A model generated the notes under the pieces. The model had not been told where the DNA came from, did not search any database, and was given only the letters and a program-made list of their open reading frames with translations. A stretch of DNA of 64,000 nt, taken from Verticillium longisporum (taxonomy: Eukaryota; Ascomycota; Sordariomycetes; Glomerellales; Plectosphaerellaceae). The position numbers were made by a program, and so were the translations under genes. Of the stretch, positions 46,625-58,614 are shown piece by piece. The stretch's first letter is position 1. Every line of letters begins with the position of its first letter. The stretch spans positions 310,001 through 374,000 of the forward strand of contig JAETXT010000014.1 of NCBI GenBank assembly GCA_019188255.1, in the 5' to 3' direction.

Positions 46625-47835
46625 AGTTTACTTACTAATAAGATAAGACTTAAAGTAATTTAGATAGGGAACCTTACGAATATTACTATATATACGCGCT
46701 ATTTACTAGATTAATAGCTCTTACGATTAATATTAACTATATCCTTACGCTTAGCTACTCTCTTAGCCTTAAGGGGCTTAAGCGCGGGGTCTTATACTTA
46801 GGAGGTATTATTATAGCTAGAACGAGAAAGAAAACGAATAAGTAGGAGTAATAAAAACAAGTTTTTATTAATTATATAAGCATTATTTATATATATTAAG
46901 TTAGCCTACGAAAATTAAAGAAGTCGATATAGGGAGAGAGAAAGGGTAATAGAATAGAGTTATTAAAACTTATTAATAAGATATATAGATCTTCTATAGA
47001 ACCTATTTAATTAAGGCGGTTTAATCCTATTATTCCTATTAAAGGGTAGTTTAATTTACTAGGAATTATTCTAATAGATTCTACGAAAAGCTAATAATTA
47101 TTCTATTATATTCTATTAATATATTAGGGATTTAGAGGCCTTAGGAGTACGTATTTAGTAATTATAAGAGCGCTATTTATTATTAGATTCTAATTTATTT
47201 CCTTTATTTCTAGGATTTAGAGGCCTATTCCTATTATTTAAATTATAATTTAGTTTATTTCCTTAGAGAGCTATTTATAGATAATATTATTATTCTAAAG
47301 CGCTAAGAACTAGAGGCCTAATATTTATAGGAATAGTAGGCTTAAGCTATATTTTCCTTATTTTTAATTATTATTTTCTATTATTTCCTATTATTAGGTT
47401 ATTTATTTTAAAATTAGAAGAGTAGATCTAATACGCTAGAGACTAGAGAATTATAGGCGTATTAGAGTAGCTATTAACCTTAGCGATAGCTCCTAATATT
47501 AGTCCTTATAGCTATTCTACCTATAAAGAAAAGAAGAGCTAGTATTAAACTAATATTAAGGAACTCTATAGTTAGGATAGCGATATCTAAGGTATCTAGG
47601 ATATCTAGTATCCATTGCTCTTAGGAGCACGTAAACTACGGCTTACGTAATCGCTGAGTAGATAGGTATATCTAACTTACGTAGGTAGCAGTAACTTAGA
47701 GAAGCAGATAAGAATTATATAAGAATTAACTATTATAAGACTTATTAGATACCCTACCTATTTAGAGCTCGCAAGCATAGCGGAAGTACTAGATTAGGGT
47801 TTATATAAGCAGTGAAGCCCTCTCAATAACTAGAC
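46625..47835 (+). repeat. 5' long terminal repeat (RIPped)
   Basis: Aligns by eye with 58615-59827 through many shared blocks (for example AGGAGGTATTAT, GGCCTATTCCTATTAT, TTTCCTTAGAGAGCTATTTA and CCTACCTATTTAGAGCTC) at an offset of 11,992-11,998 bases. A TTTATATAAG promoter-like box lies near its right end, consistent with plus-strand transcription. Confidence 0.75.
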
Positions 47836-49289
47836 CCTATTAAATAGATTATATAATTATAGCTAAAGTTAGAAGTAAAATAATTAAGTTCCCTATACTA
47901 CTTAATTTAATATAGGCCGATTAAGGTTCTAAGGTTAATATAATCTCCTTAGCTATTATTAACTTCTACTAGATCCCTAAATATAATCTCTTATTAATAG
48001 GACTTAGAGGGCTATATATTATTATATTAGATAGGAATATAACCCTTATACGAGAATTCGTTATCCTTAAGGCTATAATAGATAGCCTATAAAGGGATAT
48101 CTAGGCTATTATTAGACCTAATTTTTATAGGTCCTATAGAGTATAATTAATACTAAGCCTCCCTTAGCTCTAAGAGGTAAACGTATACTTAGATATTTAG
48201 AATAGCTAATTAATAATTAATAACCTAGCTAGAAAAGGAGGCTAGAGCGCTATAAGGCCCTAGACTTTAACCTTCTATGAGATAGAGGATATTACTAGAC
48301 CCCGAGAATATAATAGTATTATACTAAGACCTAGATAGTAATATTAATATTAATGATTTATCGGCTAATAATTAGGGCGACTCTAATAATACTAGAGATA
48401 TAGATATAGAAGCCTAATTTAATTTAGAAAACTAATCCTATTTATACGACTTAAATAAATTAGAAAACTATACCTAGACGATATTATTAATAGATTTAAT
48501 TACTTAACTAGAACCTATTTAATATAATTATATTTTTATATTCTAAGGGTAGCTATATATAATAATATATTATATATAAGGGCGAAAGGCCTATATTATT
48601 ATTAAGATAGCTAGTTATTAGCGGAGACTAACTATCTAGGGGTATATTCTTTAATTATAGCTATAGAATTAAACCTAGATAAGGAGCTCTAGAGGACTAC
48701 CCTTAAAAGTATTAATATAGAGTATCGTCTAAGCCTATATTTCCTAACTAAATAGTATATAGACCGCCTATTAATAGATAAGACTATATTTATAGGAGTT
48801 ATTATATAATAGATTAAGGACTCTAGATATACGCTTAGGCTATTAATACTAGATAACCTATATAAGGATATAATAAGGACCCTATATACTTATTATAGGC
48901 TTACTATAAATTTAATATATAATATCCTATTAATAGACTTATATAAATACTATATATACTTAAAACCTAGAATATAGCTATAGAATAGGTCCCCTAGGAA
49001 ACATTGAATATTAATAGAGTAATACTAGCTATATAAACTAATCTAGGATAGTATCGAGGCTAGTATATATAAGTCTATATTATTAATAAATAGTGCCCTA
49101 TCGGATTAGAGAGTAGAATTAATCTTAGTAATTAAATCTAGATAAAAGGTAGACCTTTAGGCTAAGTATAGATTTACCTTTAACTATAGCTATATAACCG
49201 AGGAGATACCTAGGATATTAATTACTTAGCTAAATAAAGTCTATAATAAGCTAGCGGACCTATAGATTAGCTTATATAGCGTACTTAAC

Positions 49290-50300
49290 CTAAAGTATAT
49301 TTACTAGTTTATTAGAGTATACTTAGATTCTCGTTTAATATTTACGTTCGCTATAGATAGATTCCTATAACTATAACTAATTAGGATACTATAGGGGTCT
49401 TAGACTATAGCTTATTTAATAATAGAAGCTATAAAGATAGCGCTTAGGCCTATACTTAGACTATATACTAAACCCTTAATAATAATACCCTTAGACCCTA
49501 AAGGACTAGCCCTAACTACTAACTATTTCGATAATATATTTATTATATATATAGACTTCCATAAATAATAGACCTTCCTAAAGTACTACCTATTATTATA
49601 TCTACTATAATTAATATTAAAGCTATTATTCTCGAAACTTCGCCTTAGATTAGACTTAGTTATAGCTATCGAGTAGAACTATAGTATAAATAGTCGGATA
49701 ATAGTAAAGCTAGAATATATAAAGAAGTTTAATAAGTAGCCTATATTATAGGACTAGATATAGGTTAAGTTATTCCTTAGAGCCCTAGGACTATATTAGC
49801 GCTAGATATATAACTATATAGAGTTATTAAGACTACTTTATAGACTCATAGGGAATATTATATAATAATAGAATAATATCGAATCTATAGTATTTACTAC
49901 CCTTAGGACTATATACGCCTAAGCTATTAAGATATAAGGATATAATATTAAGGAATTAATTAAGATATATATAGACGTATCTAGATTTAGTACTAGCTAT
50001 ATAATTATATAAATCTAGGGAGGCGTTAATAAGCCGCTCCTATATAATATATTCCTATTTATAAAGATATAGCGAAATTATAATACCTATAAGCGGGAAT
50101 TATATATAATTATAGAATTCTATAAGAGATATTAATACTACTTCTATACTAAAAAGGTATTAATTATTTATATTAACTACTAATTACTTATATAATTCCT
50201 ATTATTAAGCTATTACGATAGTATCTATACTTAATAAGTAACTAAATTATAGCTATTAAACCTAGAAATTTAATATATCTTAGGGAATATAATAAAATAA
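49290..50300 (+). pseudogene. Ty3-type reverse transcriptase and RNase H remains
   Basis: Read in one plus-strand frame, short family landmarks survive between stops: PLDPKGLALTTNYF, the active-site YFDN (second Asp changed by a G-to-A transition), the thumb-like FNK.PI, and the RNase H segment GGVNKPLLY then YNTYKREL. No intact open frame remains, so it cannot encode a working polymerase. Confidence 0.65.
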
Positions 50301-51109
50301 TAAATACCCTTTTATAGATAGTATTTAATTTAATTAAATATAATAATAATCTATCCTAGTTCGGATACTAGGACGATAATAGTATATAGGTCTAGAAGGA
50401 TAGCTCTAGAGGCTATTAAGACCTAATATAGTAAGCTATAAAGAAGTATAAAGCTAAACGATTAACGGCTTAGTAACTAGTATAGGATATAATATCCCTA
50501 AGCTATCTAACTAGCTTATAACCTTATATATTATAGAGATCTAAGTCCGATACTCTAGTTTAGGACTTTAAATTAAGACTTCTATTAAATATAAAGTAAT
50601 TAGGGTCGTATCTTATCTATATATATATCGAATATTACTTAGACTCCTAGGGATAGGTAAATATATAAAATCCTAATAATATAAGGATATTATTACCTTC
50701 TTAATATTAACTATAATCGATAGTACCTAGAATAAATACTAGAGGAGAGCTATTATTTCCTAAGCTATTTATTTTAAGATCGAGAATATAAAACTCCTCT
50801 ATTATATAGGTAAAGGCCTATAATAGTTATACTTAATTAAGAATGAAGTAATAAATATATTAAAGGCTATATATAATAATATAGGCTACTAAGGGCCTAA
50901 CTCTATAAGAAGAAACTAATAGCTTTAGTATATTAGCTTCGTATAATATTAGATATTATCGACTATATTACTAGCTACTAAGTATACGTAAAACATTAGC
51001 TTAATAAGCTAAAGGCTCCTCCCGTGGATATATAGGTTAGTGAACTATTCTAACTTATAGGTATCGATTACCTAGGACCTTTTCTAGCTATTAATAGGGG
51101 CTACCGCTA

Positions 51110-52969
51110 ACGTAATCCACAAGCGAGTGGTTCACCCATGCGAGTGGTTCACTTCACCCCGACCCGACAAACATTCCGAGGAAAACCTCAACCCAAACGC
51201 CGTAAATCAATTAAAATCACTCCTCCTCGTCTTTTGCAGACGATGAGATAGCTACCTGACAAGTTCTCGCGTTGTGGCCGGTCTTCCCGCATACGCTACA
51301 GCATCGTTTCTTCGGCTGGGACCACGACGCGGGACCCGGGTTCTGCAGCGTTTCCTCTTTTATCTGGATATCTACTTCCTTCTGAGCAATCTTGTCCTGT
51401 CCCTCGCCTACAGCCATGCTTCCTCCTTCCCGGAGACGTAGCTTTTTGGCCCTCCGGCGTCGGCTTAGTGTAGCATTTTCCTCTCGAAGGATCATAACCT
51501 CTGACTTCAAAAGAGCGATCTGGTGCATAACACCCCGCGTCCCCTTCGCAAGATAGTCAACAGCATCTAAAATTGACGTTGGGGAGCTTCCCTGGTGGCG
51601 TGAGATTCGCCCTTTGATGAAGTCAGTCTGGGAACCTGCCTCGAGCAGGTTAGTGGGCGTCTTAGAGACCCAAGAATCACGCTCCCCGTGGGACGTCCCC
51701 GGAGGCGTCGTCGTCCTCAACCTCACATCCAGCTTTGACAGGACTGTTTCCGGGTTATGGGGGACAAGCCCCGCTCCTCGAAAGCCTCCCTGGATGTTTT
51801 TTCTGTCATTGCTTGCTGAAATGCAGCCGAAAACGCCGGGAAGAAGTCCTCTTTGCTGATGTGCGTTGTACCCGCCCTCATCCTATCCTCGATTTGCCGA
51901 CCGTATGCTTTCTTTAGTGGGCCAAAACACCCAACATCGAGAGGCTGGAGTAGATGTGACGAATGAGGAGGCATACAGAGTGTGATGATGTTGTTCTCCT
52001 TGCAGTAGAGTTCGAAGTCGACCGAGTGGTGACTTTCGTGGCCATCCAGGATCAGTAGGCGATAACCGCCCGAAGTACGGGACTTTGTATGCCTGTCAAA
52101 ATGCCGAATCCATTCCAGACCAATATCATTCGTCGTCCAGCCGTTTGGAGATGTTGCGATTCTCCAGTCGCGAGAAATCGCGTCGTCCTGGTACCAGCTC
52201 GAGAGGTGGTACTTGCCCGAAACCACGATGAACGGCGGGACGGAGAAACCCAACGCGCCAACGCCCTGGATCACCGTAACCCATTCCCGGTTGCCTGGCT
52301 GCCTCATCTTCACATTGGACCGTCTTTCCGAACTGGTCACGACCATTCCGTTGGCGATAACGCCCATCTGGAAGCCGGTCTCGTCAAAGTTGTACATGTC
52401 AGCCTCTTGGATGCCGTACTTGGCGATCATGTTATGCACGAGGCGGAACCACGCGTTTATCGCGTCCGGATCTTCGCATTGGGCCCTCTTGTAGTCGTAC
52501 TTGCGAAAGAAACGCGTCCGGAGCTCTGGTTGCCGTTTGACGAAGTTTGCGGCCCAGTTCTTCCCGACGCGTGGCGCGTCACGGTCGGCAAGCAGGCGAT
52601 TCGCCATATCTCCGACCTCACCCAACCGGGGAGGGTAAGATCGCGCATCTAGGTCAAGGATATATTCGACAATAGTTTTCTCTTCTAGTACTGTTAATTT
52701 GGCAGAATTGGGCGGGCTTTCGCGTCGGGAGGGTTTGCCCTTCTGGCGTCGGAGGAGCGTCGTTAAGGGGACGGTGTAGATCCTCGCAGCACTCCGGGCG
52801 CTTAGGTTCGGGTCATTGTCCATAGCTTGGATAGCAAGGAATAATTGACCTTCTTTTGAAAGAGTCTCCATCGCGGGCGGAGGTGGAATCTGTAGAATTC
52901 AGGTGTAGGTCGTGGGCCCGGGCGAAGTGAACCACTCGCTTGGGTGAACCACTCGCTTGTGGATTACGT
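51110..52969 (-). mobile_element. Fot1/pogo DNA transposon, copy 1
   Basis: A 1,860-base unmutated element. Each end carries a 46-base terminal inverted repeat (51110-51155 and 52924-52969) that begins ACGTAATCCACAAGCGAGTG and differs between ends at a single position. The element is flanked by TA on both sides (51108-51109 and 52970-52971), the target duplication of Tc1/mariner-pogo elements. Within each inverted repeat the 13-mer GCGAGTGGTTCAC occurs twice, likely transposase binding sites. It sits in the RIPped integrase part of the Ty3-type element. No difference from copy 2 was found on reading. Confidence 0.93.
51217..52871 (-). CDS. Fot1-type transposase, copy 1, one -1 frame break
   Basis: From the ATG at 52871 the frame encodes an N-terminal psq-type helix-turn-helix (residues about 8-45), a CENP-B/Tc5-type DNA-binding domain (about 58-125) and a DDE catalytic domain. 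Its acids are Asp163 in NFDETGFQMG, Asp276 in LLILDGHESHHS and Asp312 in LQPLDVGCFGPLK, spaced DD35D. This frame closes at 51723. The conserved continuation lies in the -1 frame, entered at the A6 run complementary to 51797-51802: it gives GLVPHNPETVLSKLDVRLR, a coiled coil and a CCHC zinc knuckle (CSVCGKTGHNARTC), ending at 51217. Joined length would be 551 residues, the normal Fot1 size. The transposase cuts and pastes the element at TA sites. Confidence 0.88.
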
Positions 52970-55900
52970 TATATCCTAGTAATAGTAGACTACTTTAATA
53001 GATTTACTTAGACCTTCTTAATAATAGGAACTATAGCTACGGAGATACTTAGGATTATATTAGCTTAGATAGCTAAGATTAGAATATTATTATTAGCCTT
53101 TTACTTAGATATTAGATTAGCTTTTATAGCTATAGAATTTATAGATAGACTAGCCTATATAGGCGTAAGTATAATTCTAGGACTAGCTTAGTTATATAAA
53201 AGTTTTAATATAGTAGAAGTAATTAACCGATTAATATAGTAGGTAATAAACTATATAGGGGCTAGCTATATAGACTAGGACTTAGACTATCGATAATATA
53301 CTAAAGCCCTAAACTCTAGGTATATAGCTATAGTAGGTTACTTATTATATAAGATTATATATAGGATATTATTAATTAATAATATAGAGTAATAATACCT
53401 ATCCTTATCTAGAATATCGCTATTAGTAACTATAATTAGACCTAACTAGAGGCTAGAATATAGCTCGTCCTCCTAGGCTAATATTATAGAGGCACGGATA
53501 GCCCGAATAGAGTTCTATCGAGACTATATTTACTATACTTCTAGAGAGAGAGCTACTACTACTAAGCACTAAACCCGGACTATATAGCTATTTACTACTA
53601 GCATACTAATAATACTAGTCTAGGAAGGCAAGCTACTAAAATTAGAGGCTTAATAGAGGGGGCCTTTCCGGATATCTAAACGATATAGATAGAGGACTTA
53701 TAGGATCGAGAAACTAGATAGTACGCCCATAGCCTTAGAATAATACTAGGACTACCTAAAGGAGTTTCGACCACGATAAGGATACCTAGCTATAGAAGAT
53801 AGATAGCTACTATTTAAGAGGCTATTAAGAAGGCCTAGGCTTAAGGTTAGACTAATTATAGTATAATATTAAGGAGGTTACTTTAGAAGAAGGTTACTAA
53901 TATAATCACTTTAGAAGAGGGTTACTAATACGATTATATTAGAAGGTAGTCACTTAATAGGCTGCCTAGACTAGATAGAGGGAAGGAGCAGCAATTGCAA
54001 TACTATACCTAAGTTTCTTCCTTCTTCTTCTTCCTATACCTCTTCCTCCTCCTCTTCCTTCTTCTTCCTCCTTTACCTCTTACTATATACCGATATTACT
54101 ACTTACCTTCCTAATTACCTACCTTACCTTATTATATATACTCTTCCTTAACTCGTATACCTTAGGAGCTCTAGCTCTAGAGGAGATATAATTTATAATA
54201 TTTAACTTATTTACCCTAACTATTTATTCCTTCTAATTATATATCTTATTACTCGAAGTCTAAAGTAAGAATAGGAAGGTTAAAGGAATTTATTATAAAG
54301 CTAGAAATTAATAAATAAACCCTTAAAACTACGGTCCTTCCTAGCTATTATATCTAATTACTATCCCTAATTCTTCTATAATTACTTACCTACGATTTTT
54401 ACCTATAACTATTTACCCTATAACTTAATATATATCTAAGGGAGCTTAATATAAATAACTTAACTACTACGTAAACCCTAAACTAGGGTTAGCTAGAGCT
54501 AGTAACCTAGCTAATATCCTAAGCTATTATTAACTATCTAATTAAGGAATTAACTAATAATATAATCGCTAAAGAGGATACTTAGAGCTAGTCTAATAAT
54601 ACCTTAGAGGATTATTTATAAGAAGCTAATCTTATAGACGTTAATATTAATAATAACCCTAAAAGTCTAGAGACGGTTATATTATAGCGTATTCGATAAT
54701 TTATAGAGGAGCCTATAATAGAGGGTTTAACTAAGAGCTATTTTATATTTATTATTAAATTAATTAAAGTCCTTAATAGATAAGTTCGCTTATATTAACC
54801 TAGCTAGCTTAAATAAATTATAATTAAACTATATTATACTTAAAACGGATCCGGATAAGTAATTATCTCCTAGCTAGCCTATTACTCTAATATACTAGCC
54901 CTAGAGCTCGAGTTATAGAACCCGAGCTAAATAATAATATTACTATAATATCTATAGATAATAGCTTTTATTATAAATAGGATAATAAAACTAAACGCTT
55001 ATTCTATTATAGAGGAAAATATTTATAAATAATACCCTAGAATACTCTTAATTTAAAGGATAATTATTAAGGAACTATATTTAAATCGGATAAAGCTAAT
55101 TTTAATTCTTATATAAAGCTATTATATTACCGATTATTAATACCTAAAAGCTTATCCTTTATTAAAAAGGTTTTAATTAATAATATTAATATTATAGATC
55201 TATTTTATTTAGATAACGATTATAATACTTAATTAATAATATAAACCGAGTACGCTCTTACCTATTACTTTAACTATTTATAGAAGATAGGGATATCGAT
55301 AATAGAGAACGATCTCTAAGGAACTATCTAGGCTTATACGCTTATAACTAAGCTATTAATATCTAGCCCTAGGGGTCCTTCGATTTTAGGATCCTTTACT
55401 TAAGAGTATTAAAGGTCCTAGTAGAAATAATTAGCCTCTTAATATAAAGATTAAATAATATAAAGATAGACTTTATTCTATTTAACTTAGCTATCTCTAA
55501 TATATTAACCTAGGCCTATATTCTTCTAGACCTAAAATATAAAATAGAATTACTAGCCTATAACCCCTTTAATAGTTACTTTATTATTAATTATAAAATA
55601 TTAACTATTTCCCTAGCTACTTTCTTAGCTTATTACCCGTACTTCTTTAAGCTATATAAACTTTATAATATAGCTCTATTTATATACCTTTATAGGTTTA
55701 TATATATTAGATATAACTATTACTCTAGGGTAATAGGTTTATTATCGATTATATTAGCGATAATAGCGGGGAATCGCTCTTTTAATAAGGTTTCTATAAG
55801 GAGAGCTTCTATAGGTCCTAGGTTAGGATAGTTTAAGGTATTCCTTATAGCTATATAAGAGTCTAAGAATATAGCTATAATTCTATTATATAATCGGTCT

Positions 55901-56738
55901 ATTATTACGAGGTATTATCGAGGGTCTAGGAGTAATTATCTAATATAATTAAACTCGTATCTTAGACGATTAATCTATCTAGTTATAGACTATTTACTAT
56001 CGAAAGTATTATAATTAATAAAAGTAGGTAATCCTACTATAGCTAGAGGTCTAGGGGCTATTAACGATATAGTCTATCGTTGAAACTAGTTAGGACCTAA
56101 ACCTTAATAGGGGAACTTAAACCTCTTAAACTTTAATAACTAAAAGGGGAATTTTAATAAGCAATAGAAGATATTCTAGGGAGCTAAGGTAATAATGCTA
56201 GGGAATAGGTCTATAGTAATAGGGCCTCTATAGAAATAATACTATTATTACCTAGACCGTGGTCGTATAGACGAGATGATTCTAGACCTCTATTAATAGA
56301 GTTAAATATACTAGGAGATAATAGACGTATTAGTATAGGATAGATAGATAGATTAAGAGTAGGAGATCCCCTAGAAGGTCTTATTAATACCTATAATAAG
56401 CTAGCGGACTAGGTAGGAGTAAATTAGCCTATTACTAAGGAAATTAATATCTATAATTCCTAATTATAATAAGAAGGCCTAATCGACTATCGGCCCGATT
56501 ATCCTAATACTCCTATTTCTAAACCTATACTAGATCTATCTAGTAAGATTACCCTAATAATCGTCTATAACTATTATAATATTATAGGTATCGCTCTAAA
56601 GTAATTATATAGATATATATATAATTAATGACTTAGGCCTACGCTACTAGGATCGCTTAATAGGGCTACGGTTAAGGGGGATATTAATATATAGCCTATA
56701 AAGAAATCCTATTAATAGGATTCTAGTAGTTTTAGATA
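52970..56738. other. RIPped interior between the two Fot1 copies
   Basis: Begins with integrase remains (to about 53250), then sequence without a decipherable domain. A pyrimidine-rich tract of CTT/CCT units lies at about 54009-54075. The part at 53.3-56.7 kb may be the 3' end of the Ty3-type element plus another nested, mutated insertion. Confidence 0.5.
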
Positions 56739-58598
56739 ACGTAATCCACAAGCGAGTGGTTCACCCATGCGAGTGGTTCACTTCACCCCGACCCGACAAA
56801 CATTCCGAGGAAAACCTCAACCCAAACGCCGTAAATCAATTAAAATCACTCCTCCTCGTCTTTTGCAGACGATGAGATAGCTACCTGACAAGTTCTCGCG
56901 TTGTGGCCGGTCTTCCCGCATACGCTACAGCATCGTTTCTTCGGCTGGGACCACGACGCGGGACCCGGGTTCTGCAGCGTTTCCTCTTTTATCTGGATAT
57001 CTACTTCCTTCTGAGCAATCTTGTCCTGTCCCTCGCCTACAGCCATGCTTCCTCCTTCCCGGAGACGTAGCTTTTTGGCCCTCCGGCGTCGGCTTAGTGT
57101 AGCATTTTCCTCTCGAAGGATCATAACCTCTGACTTCAAAAGAGCGATCTGGTGCATAACACCCCGCGTCCCCTTCGCAAGATAGTCAACAGCATCTAAA
57201 ATTGACGTTGGGGAGCTTCCCTGGTGGCGTGAGATTCGCCCTTTGATGAAGTCAGTCTGGGAACCTGCCTCGAGCAGGTTAGTGGGCGTCTTAGAGACCC
57301 AAGAATCACGCTCCCCGTGGGACGTCCCCGGAGGCGTCGTCGTCCTCAACCTCACATCCAGCTTTGACAGGACTGTTTCCGGGTTATGGGGGACAAGCCC
57401 CGCTCCTCGAAAGCCTCCCTGGATGTTTTTTCTGTCATTGCTTGCTGAAATGCAGCCGAAAACGCCGGGAAGAAGTCCTCTTTGCTGATGTGCGTTGTAC
57501 CCGCCCTCATCCTATCCTCGATTTGCCGACCGTATGCTTTCTTTAGTGGGCCAAAACACCCAACATCGAGAGGCTGGAGTAGATGTGACGAATGAGGAGG
57601 CATACAGAGTGTGATGATGTTGTTCTCCTTGCAGTAGAGTTCGAAGTCGACCGAGTGGTGACTTTCGTGGCCATCCAGGATCAGTAGGCGATAACCGCCC
57701 GAAGTACGGGACTTTGTATGCCTGTCAAAATGCCGAATCCATTCCAGACCAATATCATTCGTCGTCCAGCCGTTTGGAGATGTTGCGATTCTCCAGTCGC
57801 GAGAAATCGCGTCGTCCTGGTACCAGCTCGAGAGGTGGTACTTGCCCGAAACCACGATGAACGGCGGGACGGAGAAACCCAACGCGCCAACGCCCTGGAT
57901 CACCGTAACCCATTCCCGGTTGCCTGGCTGCCTCATCTTCACATTGGACCGTCTTTCCGAACTGGTCACGACCATTCCGTTGGCGATAACGCCCATCTGG
58001 AAGCCGGTCTCGTCAAAGTTGTACATGTCAGCCTCTTGGATGCCGTACTTGGCGATCATGTTATGCACGAGGCGGAACCACGCGTTTATCGCGTCCGGAT
58101 CTTCGCATTGGGCCCTCTTGTAGTCGTACTTGCGAAAGAAACGCGTCCGGAGCTCTGGTTGCCGTTTGACGAAGTTTGCGGCCCAGTTCTTCCCGACGCG
58201 TGGCGCGTCACGGTCGGCAAGCAGGCGATTCGCCATATCTCCGACCTCACCCAACCGGGGAGGGTAAGATCGCGCATCTAGGTCAAGGATATATTCGACA
58301 ATAGTTTTCTCTTCTAGTACTGTTAATTTGGCAGAATTGGGCGGGCTTTCGCGTCGGGAGGGTTTGCCCTTCTGGCGTCGGAGGAGCGTCGTTAAGGGGA
58401 CGGTGTAGATCCTCGCAGCACTCCGGGCGCTTAGGTTCGGGTCATTGTCCATAGCTTGGATAGCAAGGAATAATTGACCTTCTTTTGAAAGAGTCTCCAT
58501 CGCGGGCGGAGGTGGAATCTGTAGAATTCAGGTGTAGGTCGTGGGCCCGGGCGAAGTGAACCACTCGCTTGGGTGAACCACTCGCTTGTGGATTACGT
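56739..58598 (-). mobile_element. Fot1/pogo DNA transposon, copy 2
   Basis: Same length (1,860 bases) and, as far as I can read, the same sequence as copy 1, displaced by exactly 5,629 bases, with its own TA duplication (56737-56738 and 58599-58600) and different flanking DNA. It lies at or just outside the left edge of the 3' LTR. Independent TA flanks argue for a real second insertion rather than an assembly duplicate. Confidence 0.93.
56846..58500 (-). CDS. Fot1-type transposase, copy 2, same frame break
   Basis: Identical domain layout to copy 1: HTH, CENP-B-like domain, DD35D catalytic core in the first frame (58500-57352), then the C-terminal coiled coil and CCHC knuckle in the -1 frame to 56846. 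The A6 run is complementary to 57426-57431. That both copies have the same break shows it was present before the last transposition, or that the same run was miscalled twice. Confidence 0.88.
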
Positions 58599-58614
58599 TA
58601 TATACTATTAATAT

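Noticed and set aside
51797..51802. Classical -1 programmed frameshift heptamer (A AAA AAC)
   Set aside because: The heptamer is present but not aligned with the zero-frame codons, so the standard two-tRNA slippage model does not apply; left as an open question.
56739..58598. Second Fot1 copy as an assembly duplication of the first
   Set aside because: Flanking sequences differ completely and both copies have their own TA target duplication.
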